A DNA stretch of 24,555 nt from a virus: IMG/VR virus record IMGVR_UViG_3300042923_000055, positions 1-24,555 of that record. One strand, given 5' to 3'. Within the stretch, counting starts at the first letter, position 1; every line of letters starts with the position of its first letter. Shown here piece by piece: positions 8,710 to 15,320 of the stretch. A program made the translations under genes and the position numbers. The notes beneath the pieces were generated by a model, which was not told the origin of the DNA, searched no databases, and saw nothing but the letters and a program-made list of their open reading frames with translations.

Positions 8710-9672
8710 ATGAAAAAATTATTAGCGGTTATTTTAGCAATAGCATTATCGATGACCACAAATACCGCATATGCGGGATATGTGATGGATAGTAACGGAA
8801 AGTATGTATTAAGCGAAGATAGTTACACACAAGACGGAAAAATTAAAACAACATCGTTACATGAAATATATGGCAACACAGACACGGTATATAATTCTGA
8901 AATAGACAAAGTCGACCAAGCAATTAGTAAGCTTCCTAAATTGACCTTTAGCGGAGCCGATGATAAAACGGTAACTGGAACAGTGACCTATACAAATCAA
9001 AACGAGATAAAACTTGGAGATTTTGACCTGCAATGGACATTTACTCCAGACGATCCGAAATATGAGGCTCATACCGGTGCATTCCAGTTTTACATCTGGC
9101 CCACTGAAACAGAAGAGCAAAAAGGCAAATTGCCAGATCCGGAACCAGAGCAACCCACAACCCCATCCCTCACAGCAACCACGGTTCGACTAACAACACT
9201 TACCGCATACGATATCAATCTTGACAATAAAGTATCAGGTTCCTTGTATAGCTGGACAAGTTCTGATACAAGCGTAGTTGATGTAAGCAAAGGTGGACTT
9301 CTGAAAGCCAAGAAAGAGGGAGCCGCAACAATCACGTGCGACATAGTTTATCCTGACGGCGGTCAATCCTCACTATCTAGTCTGGTAGCCGTAGGATTTG
9401 ACGAGAACGCCCCGTTATTGACTGAAACGAGCTTAGATTTAGAGACAGGCGATGTATTTGATATCAATCTTGAAAATAAGGTTGCTAAGTCAAAATACAG
9501 ATGGGTATCGTCAGATAAATCCATTGTCAAGGTTAGTTCTCCATCAGGCAAGGTAACAGCCATGAGCGAGGGTGAGGCATATGTAACATGCACGATCACC
9601 ACACCGGAAAAGCAAGTCATTGTTTTAAGATGTGACATCAGTGTAACGGCACCAAAAACAGTAACCGAATAA
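8710..9672 (+). CDS. Secreted two-domain bacterial Ig-like protein (candidate moron)
   Basis: A 320-residue protein from ATG 8710, eight bases after AGGAGG (the open frame extends back to 8701 without support). Residues 1-22 are a clear Sec signal peptide: KK, a hydrophobic core LLAVILAIALSM, and an AYA cleavage site before Gly23. Residues ~35-130 are an unassigned beta-rich region. A Pro-rich linker (DPEPEQPTTP) follows, then two Big_2-like Ig repeats, each with a YxWxSSDxSxVxVS motif (SWTSSDTSVVDVS and RWVSSDKSIVKVS) and an EGxAxxTC strand. No LPxTG anchor or C-terminal membrane segment is present, so the product is probably released. It has its own promoter and terminator within the tail module. 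Host-cell or surface interaction is inferred, not shown. Confidence 0.85.
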   Translation: MKKLLAVILAIALSMTTNTAYAGYVMDSNGKYVLSEDSYTQDGKIKTTSLHEIYGNTDTVYNSEIDKVDQAISKLPKLTFSGADDKTVTGTVTYTNQNEIKLGDFDLQWTFTPDDPKYEAHTGAFQFYIWPTETEEQKGKLPDPEPEQPTTPSLTATTVRLTTLTAYDINLDNKVSGSLYSWTSSDTSVVDVSKGGLLKAKKEGAATITCDIVYPDGGQSSLSSLVAVGFDENAPLLTETSLDLETGDVFDINLENKVAKSKYRWVSSDKSIVKVSSPSGKVTAMSEGEAYVTCTITTPEKQVIVLRCDISVTAPKTVTE

Positions 9673-9685
9673 CTTAATAATCAAA

Positions 9686-9715
9686 GGGCAGAGCCGAAAG
9701 GTATCTGCTCTTTTT
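9686..9715 (+). terminator. Intrinsic terminator after the Ig-like gene
   Basis: GGGCAGA (9686-9692) pairs with TCTGCTC (9704-9710), extended inward by GCC/GGT around a GAAA loop and followed by five Ts (9711-9715). It lies 14 bases after the Ig-like gene and closes that transcript. Confidence 0.8.
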
Positions 9716-9736
9716 ATGTGCAGAAATGGAGGATAT

Positions 9737-9907
9737 ATGGACTACTACGGATATACGGAGGAACAATTCAACCGAATGGTAGAGCTTTTCAATAAGATTA
9801 GCATAACCGGGATAAATCAAATTGAGGATTACCACGAAGCAACCGGGATTCTAAGACATCCAGTTAAACTCAATGTTAAACAGGAGGAGAAAAAAGATGC
9901 CAATTAA
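9737..9907 (+). CDS. Small tail-module protein, unknown
   Basis: A 56-residue protein starting MDYYGYTEEQFNRMVELF at ATG 9737, just after a GGAGG ribosome site at 9728-9732. The open frame extends upstream to 9716, but that part overlaps the terminator T-tract and has no ribosome site. It is mostly helical, charged, with no membrane segment. It overlaps the next gene's start by 11 bases, so the two are translationally linked. I do not recognise a family; position suggests a tail or baseplate accessory protein. Confidence 0.6.
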   Translation: MDYYGYTEEQFNRMVELFNKISITGINQIEDYHEATGILRHPVKLNVKQEEKKDAN

Positions 9908-10289
9908 TTACGAACCAATCAATTATCAAAATGCTCCGTCCACCGCAACCCCAAGAAATGCATATAATCTGAATAAAACTGATCAGGCAGCAAAGCAAGC
10001 GTGCGATGGGGTTGATGCTATAAATGCTGATTTAGCATCTAAAATACTTCCCATATACGGCAATACGCTGGCAGTTGGTACAGATTTTAATACCTTGAAA
10101 TCCGCAGCTATTTATGACTATCAAGGAAACTTATCTTACATAAATGCTCCCGCAAGCGGAGAATATGGCATACTTGAAGTTGTTAAGTTAAATATATTTA
10201 TACTTCAAAGAGCCACAAATGTAGTAGCAAATACCATCAAGCACCGCACTTCGTATGATAATGGGGTGTCATGGACGACATGGGCATAA
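9897..10289 (+). CDS. Tail fibre/receptor-binding protein with pyocin-knob-like end
   Basis: A 130-residue protein from ATG 9897, with AGGAGGAG at 9882-9889. The C-terminal half has the pattern GEYGILEV...ILQRATN...KHRTSYDNGVSWTTW, which resembles the knob domain found at the end of many phage tail fibres and pyocins (Tyr/Gln-Arg strand, then YDNG-x-W-x-x-W). The N-terminal ~50 residues are polar and would serve as an attachment helix. The protein stops right after the WTTW motif, at the usual end of such knobs. Function as an adhesin is inferred from this pattern and location. Confidence 0.6.
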   Translation: MPINYEPINYQNAPSTATPRNAYNLNKTDQAAKQACDGVDAINADLASKILPIYGNTLAVGTDFNTLKSAAIYDYQGNLSYINAPASGEYGILEVVKLNIFILQRATNVVANTIKHRTSYDNGVSWTTWA

Positions 10290-10354
10290 ACTATAAGTTA
10301 ACTCATTAAATCAAAACCATAACGGTCTATTTTTTATACATAGAAAGGAGTTTT

Positions 10355-10714
10355 ATGGAAAAAATCAGATTGTCTAACGGTCAAGAATTTGATCTTAGAC
10401 CACTCGGGATCAACTCGAACGATATACGTAAAACAAGATTATTCAAATTTACTTCAGAGCTACCCATCGGGGAAATTCAAGCAATGTTCCGCAATAGCGA
10501 AAATATATCATCCATAGACCACTTATTATCCACCGGAACGCTTAGAGGTAATTTTAGCGATTGCGTGGCTTATAAATCACTCTCACATGATGACAGCAAT
10601 GTTTACACGGTGGAATTATCAACGGATTCTATCGAGCGTGAGGTAATGGAACTTAGAATGAAAGTTGCGAAGCTCGAAGAGGCTCAGGCAATCGCAGAAG
10701 AACCGGAAGCCTAA
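10355..10714 (+). CDS. Small baseplate-region protein, unknown
   Basis: A 119-residue protein with an AAAGGAG ribosome site four bases before ATG 10355. The first ~85 residues look like a compact beta domain (KIRLSNGQEFDLRPLGI) and the last 30 are a helix with heptad character (EVMELRMKVAKLEEAQAIAEE). It lies between two host-recognition genes and ends 15 bases before the BppU-like fibre gene. Proteins like this, with a short C-terminal coiled coil, are common in Clostridia phage tail modules, but I know no defined function. Confidence 0.6.
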   Translation: MEKIRLSNGQEFDLRPLGINSNDIRKTRLFKFTSELPIGEIQAMFRNSENISSIDHLLSTGTLRGNFSDCVAYKSLSHDDSNVYTVELSTDSIEREVMELRMKVAKLEEAQAIAEEPEA

Positions 10715-10729
10715 GGAAGAAGGTGCAAT

Positions 10730-12400
10730 ATGCAGCAGTTAGAATTTATCATACAGGGGCAGATATTAAAGCGAGTCGATAGCATAAAGTTAGTCGAAAA
10801 CTCTCGTGGATACGTCAAGGCTCATTTCGCTTTACCATCTGATTACTCAGGGACCATATCGGCATATTTCAAGAGACTTCAAGACGGTGTATGGGTCGGA
10901 TCTCCCGTAACCGTAGACAGAGCAACCGGACTGTGCGATATTCCTGACGATATTTTAGTAGACGGTAAAATCTATGTAGGATTACAATCGACGGATACCA
11001 ATATTGATATACCGACCAATGCGGAGATGATTGACATATTACCATCTGGCGTACCAAAGGAACTCTTGCCAAGTCCAGACGGAACGGTAAATGATTATCA
11101 AGATTTCGTATTGAAGCATACGGAAGTAGTTGAAAAGACAGCGATTGTGATTGATAATGCCACAGCTGCAGCATTATCCGAAGCGTATGCATATGATAGC
11201 GAAGTCAACGCAAAGGCAAGCGAGATGGCAGCTAAAACATCGGAGGATAACTCCAAGGCGTCCGAAACCAACTCGGCAAGTTCAGCATCTACGGCAACAA
11301 CCAAAGCAGATATCGCAACCACAAAAGCATCCGAAGCGTTAACAAGTGCTACTAATGCCGCTACATCGGCAACCAGTGCAGCGTCGTCTGCATCAACAGC
11401 CACAGCCAAGGCAAGCGAAGCTAGCACAAGCGCAACAAATGCGGCGACAAGTGCGACCAATGCGGCGAACACTGCTACGGAAGCCATTACGGCAAGAACA
11501 AGCACGGTCAAAAACAAGGTTTTCGATTCGTTGGATTTAAGGCTTGAAGATATTGAATATGGTTCAGATACGGCTATTGTCGATATTAAAACAGGCACCT
11601 CCATCCAATCTACAGTAGCAGATGATTATATCGCAGAGTTAAAAATTGAAGGTGCTACGACGGTTACAAAGGCTAATCCGGCTTTTGATATATCTCCTGA
11701 TAATGTAGCAACGATTGTGAGCACAATCAATTTTAACGTTACTGCATCAAACAGCGATGCAAGTAAAAACAATTCAATTAACGTCACACAGGAACTCCGC
11801 AAGCTTCCCAATGGTGCAACCGATGTAATAGAAAAAGGCACGGACGGCAAGTGGTATAGCAACCCCAAAACTTCCGTAAAAAATGTTAATGGTACTGAAA
11901 ACTGGTTGCTTCATGCGACACAGCCAACAAATACTTCGTTAGCTCGGTTTTCTCTTGTTGATTCCTCTGTTAAGTTTTCAAGTTCATTGCTATGCACTCA
12001 CTTTAAGTATAACGGTGTTCTTAATAGTGGTGGAACCATAGAGGCTGAGGGAATTGCATCGCATTCGGCAACAAGTCAATTTAATTTAATCATTACGAAG
12101 AGTAGATTAAGTGGTTGGAGTGATGGATTGTCAAATGCAGAAAAGCAAACATTATTCAAGAATTATATGGCGGCTCTTAACATGAAAATCATATACGAAC
12201 TGGCGACTCCCATACCGACCGTAACGTCAGATGTCAAGCTTGTATCCTACAAAGGATCAACTACTATTTACTCAACTTCCAATCCGCAAGCAAACATAAC
12301 AGCAACCTTTAAATCCAGACTTGCCAATGCTTACTCAGTCCTAATGGCTGAAATAACCAAAATTAAGCAAGCGATCATAGCATTAGGAGGTACAGTGTAA
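10730..12400 (+). CDS. BppU-like baseplate/tail fibre protein
   Basis: A 556-residue protein. The N-terminal ~115 residues match the look of BppU_N domains that attach fibres to the baseplate (DSIKLVENSRGYVKAHFALP, then GLCDIPDDILVDGKIYVGL). Residues ~140-265 are an Ala/Ser/Thr-rich shaft with seven-residue repeats such as TSATNAA, expected to form a trimeric coiled coil. The C-terminal ~290 residues form a beta-rich receptor-binding part (KLVSYKGSTTIYSTSNPQANITATF), followed by a terminal helix. The repetitive shaft DNA gives long false frames on the other strand. The stop overlaps the next ATG (TAATG). Confidence 0.75.
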   Translation: MQQLEFIIQGQILKRVDSIKLVENSRGYVKAHFALPSDYSGTISAYFKRLQDGVWVGSPVTVDRATGLCDIPDDILVDGKIYVGLQSTDTNIDIPTNAEMIDILPSGVPKELLPSPDGTVNDYQDFVLKHTEVVEKTAIVIDNATAAALSEAYAYDSEVNAKASEMAAKTSEDNSKASETNSASSASTATTKADIATTKASEALTSATNAATSATSAASSASTATAKASEASTSATNAATSATNAANTATEAITARTSTVKNKVFDSLDLRLEDIEYGSDTAIVDIKTGTSIQSTVADDYIAELKIEGATTVTKANPAFDISPDNVATIVSTINFNVTASNSDASKNNSINVTQELRKLPNGATDVIEKGTDGKWYSNPKTSVKNVNGTENWLLHATQPTNTSLARFSLVDSSVKFSSSLLCTHFKYNGVLNSGGTIEAEGIASHSATSQFNLIITKSRLSGWSDGLSNAEKQTLFKNYMAALNMKIIYELATPIPTVTSDVKLVSYKGSTTIYSTSNPQANITATFKSRLANAYSVLMAEITKIKQAIIALGGTV

Positions 12401-12648
12401 TGTCAAATTTTTTATCCGAATGGTTAAGGGATAACCTCATACAGTCATGCAGAGAAAGAAGCTTCACAGTGGCTCAGGTCAATTTGATGACTTTTAAGTA
12501 CAAGGAGGATACAAAACTCACAGAAGAGGATTTCAACCTTGTTATGGTGGTCACAGTAGAGGTGCAAGCCGAGATTGATGCCGAGTTAGAAGCACAGAGA
12601 TTGGCTGAAGAGCTGGCTAATTTGCCGACCGAGGAAGAAATAGTTTAG
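12400..12648 (+). CDS. Small acidic protein following the fibre gene
   Basis: An 82-residue protein translationally coupled to the fibre gene (TAATG overlap; AGGAGGT just upstream). The N-terminus MSNFLSEWLRDNL is amphipathic, and the C-terminal third is a very acidic helix (EAQRLAEELANLPTEEE). It resembles the small XkdX-neighbour or fibre-associated proteins that end many Bacillota tail modules, but I cannot name a family. A terminator follows at 12693. Confidence 0.6.
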   Translation: MSNFLSEWLRDNLIQSCRERSFTVAQVNLMTFKYKEDTKLTEEDFNLVMVVTVEVQAEIDAELEAQRLAEELANLPTEEEIV

Positions 12649-12692
12649 TCACAATCGGTTGAAACACGGACGCAACTAAATAACAAAACCAT

Positions 12693-12724
12693 AGAGCCAA
12701 GGCTTACGCTGAGGCTCTTTTATT
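12693..12724 (+). terminator. Intrinsic terminator at the end of the tail module
   Basis: AGAGCC (12693-12698) pairs with GGCTCT (12713-12718) around a 14-base loop, followed by TTTTATT. It separates tail genes from the lysis cassette and may allow partial read-through, since no clear promoter is visible between it and the lysis genes. Confidence 0.75.
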
Positions 12725-12735
12725 ATAAGGAAAGG

Positions 12736-13059
12736 ATGGTATATCATGTAATGACAAATGGAACTGCTACTTTAATCTCAGTAATAGCACTAATCGTCAC
12801 TATCATATCGGTAGCATTTGCAATCTATTTCGGGCTGAAGGGGGCAAGACGTAACGATAATACCGACATTGAAAAGAAAGCCTACGAACAAGCGAGTATC
12901 AATGTAAAGCTTGACCAAATCGGCGGTGATGTTAGAGATATAAAATATGATGTCACTGGGGTCAAGAAAGACTTTCAATTATTAAACGAAAGAGTAATTA
13001 AGGTAGAGGAATCGGCAAAATCAGCACACCATCGTATAGATGGTATCGAAGAAAGGTAA
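12736..13059 (+). CDS. Membrane-anchored coiled-coil protein of the lysis cassette
   Basis: A 107-residue protein with one strong membrane segment near residues 11-33 (TLISVIALIVTIISVAFAIYF), a basic KGARR stop-transfer, then a long heptad-rich helix (KLDQIGGDVRDIKYDVTGVKKDF) to the end. This is the layout of XhlA-like or holin-accessory proteins that lie just before the holin. ATG 12736 is close to AAGGA; ATG 12751 is a second possible start with AAGGATGG upstream. It ends nine bases before the holin. The precise role (holin partner or antiholin) is unknown. Confidence 0.7.
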   Translation: MVYHVMTNGTATLISVIALIVTIISVAFAIYFGLKGARRNDNTDIEKKAYEQASINVKLDQIGGDVRDIKYDVTGVKKDFQLLNERVIKVEESAKSAHHRIDGIEER

Positions 13060-13067
13060 GGTAAATT

Positions 13068-13331
13068 ATGGAGATATTAAGTCAATTTGTAATAGTAGCA
13101 GTTATGGGTATCTGTCTGGCATTAGGGTATATCATTAAGAATAGTTTAACATTTATCCCAAATAAGTATATACCGCTTATCATGGCGGTTGTAGGCGTCG
13201 GATTGAACGTCTGGATGAACAGCGGGGCATTTACACCGGAAATATTATTGGGTGGCTTAGCGAGCGGATTAGCAAGCACAGGAGCCTTTGAATTAATAAG
13301 GAATATCGGGAAGAAGGATGATGTTAAATGA
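13068..13331 (+). CDS. Phage holin (Phage_holin_2 / A118-like)
   Basis: An 87-residue protein with an N-terminal membrane helix (VIVAVMGICLALGYII), a conserved FIPNKYIPLIMAVVGVGLN second helix, a GGLASGLASTGAFELIRN third hydrophobic segment, and a charged tail GKKDDVK. This pattern matches A118-type holins, which form the pores that release the endolysin. Its TGA overlaps the amidase ATG (ATGA at 13328-13331), so holin and lysin are translated together. Confidence 0.85.
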   Translation: MEILSQFVIVAVMGICLALGYIIKNSLTFIPNKYIPLIMAVVGVGLNVWMNSGAFTPEILLGGLASGLASTGAFELIRNIGKKDDVK

Positions 13332-14011
13332 AAGCAACACCAAGATTTATGACAAAGAACCGATGCTATACCAACGCGATCAAGCTGAAGCCCACAAAGT
13401 TAGTTCTTCACTCCCTTGGCGTGGCTCAACCAAACGCGAATGTCCTAATTAATTCATGGAACAACCAAACAGAAGATAAGTGTGTACATGCATTTATTAT
13501 GGAACATGAGATCATCCAGACTCTTCCGTGGAATTATAAGGCGTGGCATGTAGGCAAGGGTCCTAAGGGATCATGGAACAGCTGCGCAATCGGCGTGGAG
13601 ATTTGCGAACCATCCGGGCATAAGTACAACGGCGGTACAATGGTTAATTATGATGTCAAAAAGAATGCTACATACTTTGAAGCAGTTTATAACAATGCCG
13701 TGGAGCTATTCGCCTATCTGTGCAAAGAGTACAGTCTGGAACCATTGAAAGATATCTATTGCCATTGCGAAGTCAATAAACTCGGTTACGCTTCCAATCA
13801 TGCCGATGTAATGCAATGGTTCCCGAAACATGGCAAGAGCATGGATACATTCCGTTCAGATGTCAAAGAAAAGTTAGCTGAGATGCAAAAGCCGAAAAAG
13901 AATACGGTTTACCGGGTACAGGTTGGCGCATTCGGGATCAAAGATAATGCAGAGAGGCTTGTCAAGGAACTTAAAGCAAAAGGGTATGAGCCTATCATCG
14001 TTGAGGCATAA
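13328..14011 (+). CDS. Endolysin: N-acetylmuramoyl-L-alanine amidase with C-terminal SPOR half-domain
   Basis: A 227-residue amidase_2/PGRP-type endolysin that cuts the bond between muramic acid and the peptide. Expected zinc ligands are His28 (LVLHSLG), His146 (YCHCEVN) and Asp160 (NHADVMQWF). The AWHVGKG turn (72-78) and IGVEICE (88-94, with Glu91) are also typical. Residues ~193-227 resemble one repeat of a SPOR domain (YRVQVGAFG...AERLVKELKAKGYEPIIV), which binds denuded glycan, but only about half the usual ~70-residue length is present. It has no signal peptide and depends on the holin. It is the last gene of the late operon, and terminators follow. Confidence 0.92.
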   Translation: MKATPRFMTKNRCYTNAIKLKPTKLVLHSLGVAQPNANVLINSWNNQTEDKCVHAFIMEHEIIQTLPWNYKAWHVGKGPKGSWNSCAIGVEICEPSGHKYNGGTMVNYDVKKNATYFEAVYNNAVELFAYLCKEYSLEPLKDIYCHCEVNKLGYASNHADVMQWFPKHGKSMDTFRSDVKEKLAEMQKPKKNTVYRVQVGAFGIKDNAERLVKELKAKGYEPIIVEA

Positions 14012-14052
14012 TCTAATCACGTAATCCGTGGTAAATTTAAAGCAAAGATAAA

Positions 14053-14090
14053 AAGGCGGTGAATTGGTTATCTAAACCTATAACCGCCTT
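14053..14090 (-). terminator. Minus-strand intrinsic terminator
   Basis: AAGGCGGT (14053-14060) pairs with ACCGCCTT (14083-14090), with an inner GGTT/AACC stem. On the minus strand it is followed by TTTTTATC, so it ends transcripts from the small Xre repressor gene. Confidence 0.65.
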
Positions 14091-14112
14091 AAAAGTCAAA
14101 ATAGAGCGTCAT

Positions 14113-14151
14113 AATAAGCCATTGCCTTAATTGGTGAGGGCTTATTTTATT
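14113..14151 (+). terminator. Terminator of the lysis operon
   Basis: AATAAGCC (14113-14120) pairs with GGCTTATT (14139-14146), with a weak inner stem, followed by T-rich sequence on the plus strand. It is about 100 bases after the endolysin stop. Confidence 0.6.
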
Positions 14152-14162
14152 GCAAAAGAAAA

Positions 14163-14186
14163 CCCCGCACTTGGCGAGGCTCTTTT
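14163..14186. terminator. Bidirectional terminator
   Basis: CCCCGC (14163-14168) pairs with GCGAGG (14174-14179), with one mismatch. It has TCTTTT on the plus strand and TTTTCTTTT on the minus strand, so it could stop transcription from both sides between lysin and the Xre gene. Confidence 0.6.
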
Positions 14187-14302
14187 CTAGAAATTCTAGT
14201 TTCTAACTGTTTATCTATTTTCTGCTTTTTTGGGATAAATTCATATTAACATCTATATGTGATTCTGTATAGTTGGTGATATGCCGAAAGTAGTTAACAT
14301 AT

Positions 14303-14536
14303 CTATACGTTTTCACTATCGTCTTTCTTACCGTACAACAACCACATAGGAGATATTCCTAACACATCACACAATGTCATGATCTTTGTTACCGGTAAGT
14401 CAGCCTGTCCATTTTCGAACCTGGAATATGTTGATTGTGCAATCCCCAGCACCTCGCAAACATGGCTCTGTTTTATTCTCTGTTTGGCTCTTGCTCTATA
14501 TGCTCTATCGCCTATTTCCTTAATGTTGTATCCCAT
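14303..14536 (-). CDS. Small Xre-family repressor outside the main immunity region
   Basis: A 77-residue protein that is almost only a helix-turn-helix domain. QRIKQSHVCEVLGIAQSTYSRFENG (split by the turn) contains the recognition helix with the STYSRFENG signature, and DVLGISPMWLLYG closes the fold. ATG 14536 is chosen because AGAGG at 14545-14549 is eight bases upstream; the longer GTG start at 14545 lies on that site. It has its own promoter with a palindrome between the boxes, suggesting self-repression. It lies between the lysin and attP, a common place for lysogeny-expressed accessory genes, and is separate from the CI-like gene near int. Confidence 0.82.
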   Translation of the reverse strand: MGYNIKEIGDRAYRARAKQRIKQSHVCEVLGIAQSTYSRFENGQADLPVTKIMTLCDVLGISPMWLLYGKKDDSENV

Positions 14537-14613
14537 AGTTCCCACCTCTGGGAAATAATAACATATAGATTAGACCAAAACAACAAATTGCGATAAAATA
14601 TCCATTATACGAA

Positions 14614-14642
14614 AATATATCCATTTATGGATAATGCGACAA
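14614..14642 (-). promoter_or_regulatory. Promoter and operator of the small Xre gene
   Basis: On the minus strand, TTGTCG (14642-14637), a 17-base spacer and TATATT (14619-14614) form a promoter. The perfect dyad TATCCA-TTTA-TGGATA (14618-14633) lies between the boxes, and another half site TATCCA is at 14599-14604. This is the arrangement of an autoregulated repressor. Confidence 0.55.
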
Positions 14643-14825
14643 TTTTACCACATTTATGACACAGTTTGACCTTACACTTTGATATTATGAAAAGTAGCCA
14701 CCGGAGGCACATATTGAGCGTAAATCATTCCCTAATTTACTAAAATTTTCGTAGCACCTTGCCCGTGCTGCGCCCAATTTTATCAACGCCACAAAGCGTT
14801 TAGATACTGTCAGCAATTTTTACTA
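14643..14825. other. Non-coding stretch between two divergent genes
   Basis: No gene of useful length is present here. There are two short hairpins: AGCAC/GTGCT (14753-14757 with 14765-14769) and AACGC/GCGTT (14785-14789 with 14796-14800). A GGAGG at 14703-14707 precedes a nine-codon TTG frame (14714-14743) that could be a leader peptide, but it has no convincing promoter. I see nothing else definite. Confidence 0.5.
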
Positions 14826-14854
14826 TTGAAAACAAACACGTGTTCTGTTATTAT
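14826..14854 (+). promoter_or_regulatory. Promoter of the 65-residue acidic ORF
   Basis: TTGAAA (14826-14831), a 17-base spacer and TATTAT (14849-14854) form a good promoter. The perfect palindrome AACACGTGTT (14835-14844) sits between the boxes. The transcript would lead into the gene at 14906. Confidence 0.55.
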
Positions 14855-14905
14855 TGTATTAATTTCACCGCTGAGAACTGTTGTTACTTAAAAGGGGGCA
14901 ATATA

Positions 14906-15103
14906 TTGAATAAGGCAATAGAAGAACTTATCATTAAACGCTGTGAGGCAGCAAAGCTTGAAGATGATGAATATTTGGAATGTGAGCGAGGCAATCACGA
15001 GGTTGAAGAAGTGCAATCACTGGCAGAAATAGCATGTTACAAAAAGGGACTAAGGGATGCAAAAAGTTTCTACCGGCTTCTTGAATGTAGTGAAAAAATG
15101 TAG
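14906..15103 (+). CDS. Small acidic protein next to attP, unknown
   Basis: A 65-residue protein from TTG 14906, seven bases after AAAGGGGG. The frame is open back to 14840, but the longer start would begin inside the promoter. The sequence is acidic and helical with several Cys (KRCEAAK, YLECERG, IACYKKG, LLECSEKM). Size and location beside attP allow thoughts of an excisionase-like factor, but no winged-helix or HTH pattern is visible, so I leave it unassigned. The last codons overlap the first two attP arm-type repeats. Confidence 0.6.
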   Translation: MNKAIEELIIKRCEAAKLEDDEYLECERGNHEVEEVQSLAEIACYKKGLRDAKSFYRLLECSEKM

Positions 15104-15109
15104 TAAAAA
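15086..15109 (+). repeat. Left attP arm-type repeats (two copies)
   Basis: TGTAGTGAAAA at 15086-15096 and TGTAGTAAAAA at 15099-15109 are direct repeats 13 bases apart. They are on the left of the att core and match the right-arm repeats. They are candidate binding sites for the integrase N-terminal arm-binding domain. Confidence 0.5.
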
Positions 15110-15229
15110 TAGTGTTTTATTAGCATATATTGAACGATATATATAAAGTTGTTTAATATTTAGAACTCGCCAAAACCCAATAAAAATATGACATTCATCT
15201 GTTTTTAAGGCTTTGGCGAGATGCTATTA

Positions 15230-15288
15230 GACTAGACTAAGGATCTAGTCCGGGTTTCTGGGTAGGGGTTCAAGTCCCCTCGACTGCA
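15230..15288 (+). other. attP core: 3' half of a tRNA-Leu gene
   Basis: The segment folds as the 3' part of a class II tRNA. The anticodon stem CTAGA/TCTAG surrounds loop CTAAGGA (15237-15243, anticodon AAG, Leu). A long variable arm CCGG-GTTT-CTGG follows at 15250-15261. The T arm AGGGG-TTCAAGT-CCCCT is at 15264-15280, the acceptor strand CGACTGC at 15281-15287, and the discriminator A at 15288. No CCA is encoded. The 5' half (acceptor and D arm) is absent upstream, so it is not a working gene. A tRNA 3' half beside a tyrosine integrase is the classic attP identity segment. Confidence 0.82.
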
Positions 15289-15299
15289 GTTAGTAAAAT
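15289..15299 (+). repeat. attP arm-type repeat next to the core
   Basis: GTTAGTAAAAT directly after the tRNA fragment resembles the TGTAGTAAAAA repeats on both sides and may be another integrase-binding site; the match is weaker. Confidence 0.3.
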
Positions 15300-15320
15300 C
15301 AAGGGTTTCAGCGTTTTCAC

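Noticed and set aside
11098-11604. Long minus-strand frame opposite the fibre gene (168 codons)
   Set aside because: It mirrors the repetitive Ala/Ser/Thr codons of the fibre shaft, gives a low-complexity Ala/Val protein, and has no ribosome site or promoter.
10730-12400. Diversity-generating retroelement acting on the fibre gene
   Set aside because: No reverse transcriptase and no template/variable repeat pair with A-specific differences is seen in the window.
14187-14199. Palindrome CTAGAAATTCTAG as an operator
   Set aside because: It follows a terminator, has no promoter near it, and is AT-rich; no second copy supports it.
15151-15166. GTTTAATATTTAGAAC near attP as a third copy of the GTTCTA-N4-TAGAAC operator
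   Set aside because: Only one arm is perfect and the other matches four of six bases; in an AT-rich stretch this is weak evidence.
15181-15288. A complete, functional tRNA-Leu gene
   Set aside because: The acceptor 5' strand and a proper D arm are not found upstream of the anticodon stem, so only the 3' half is present.
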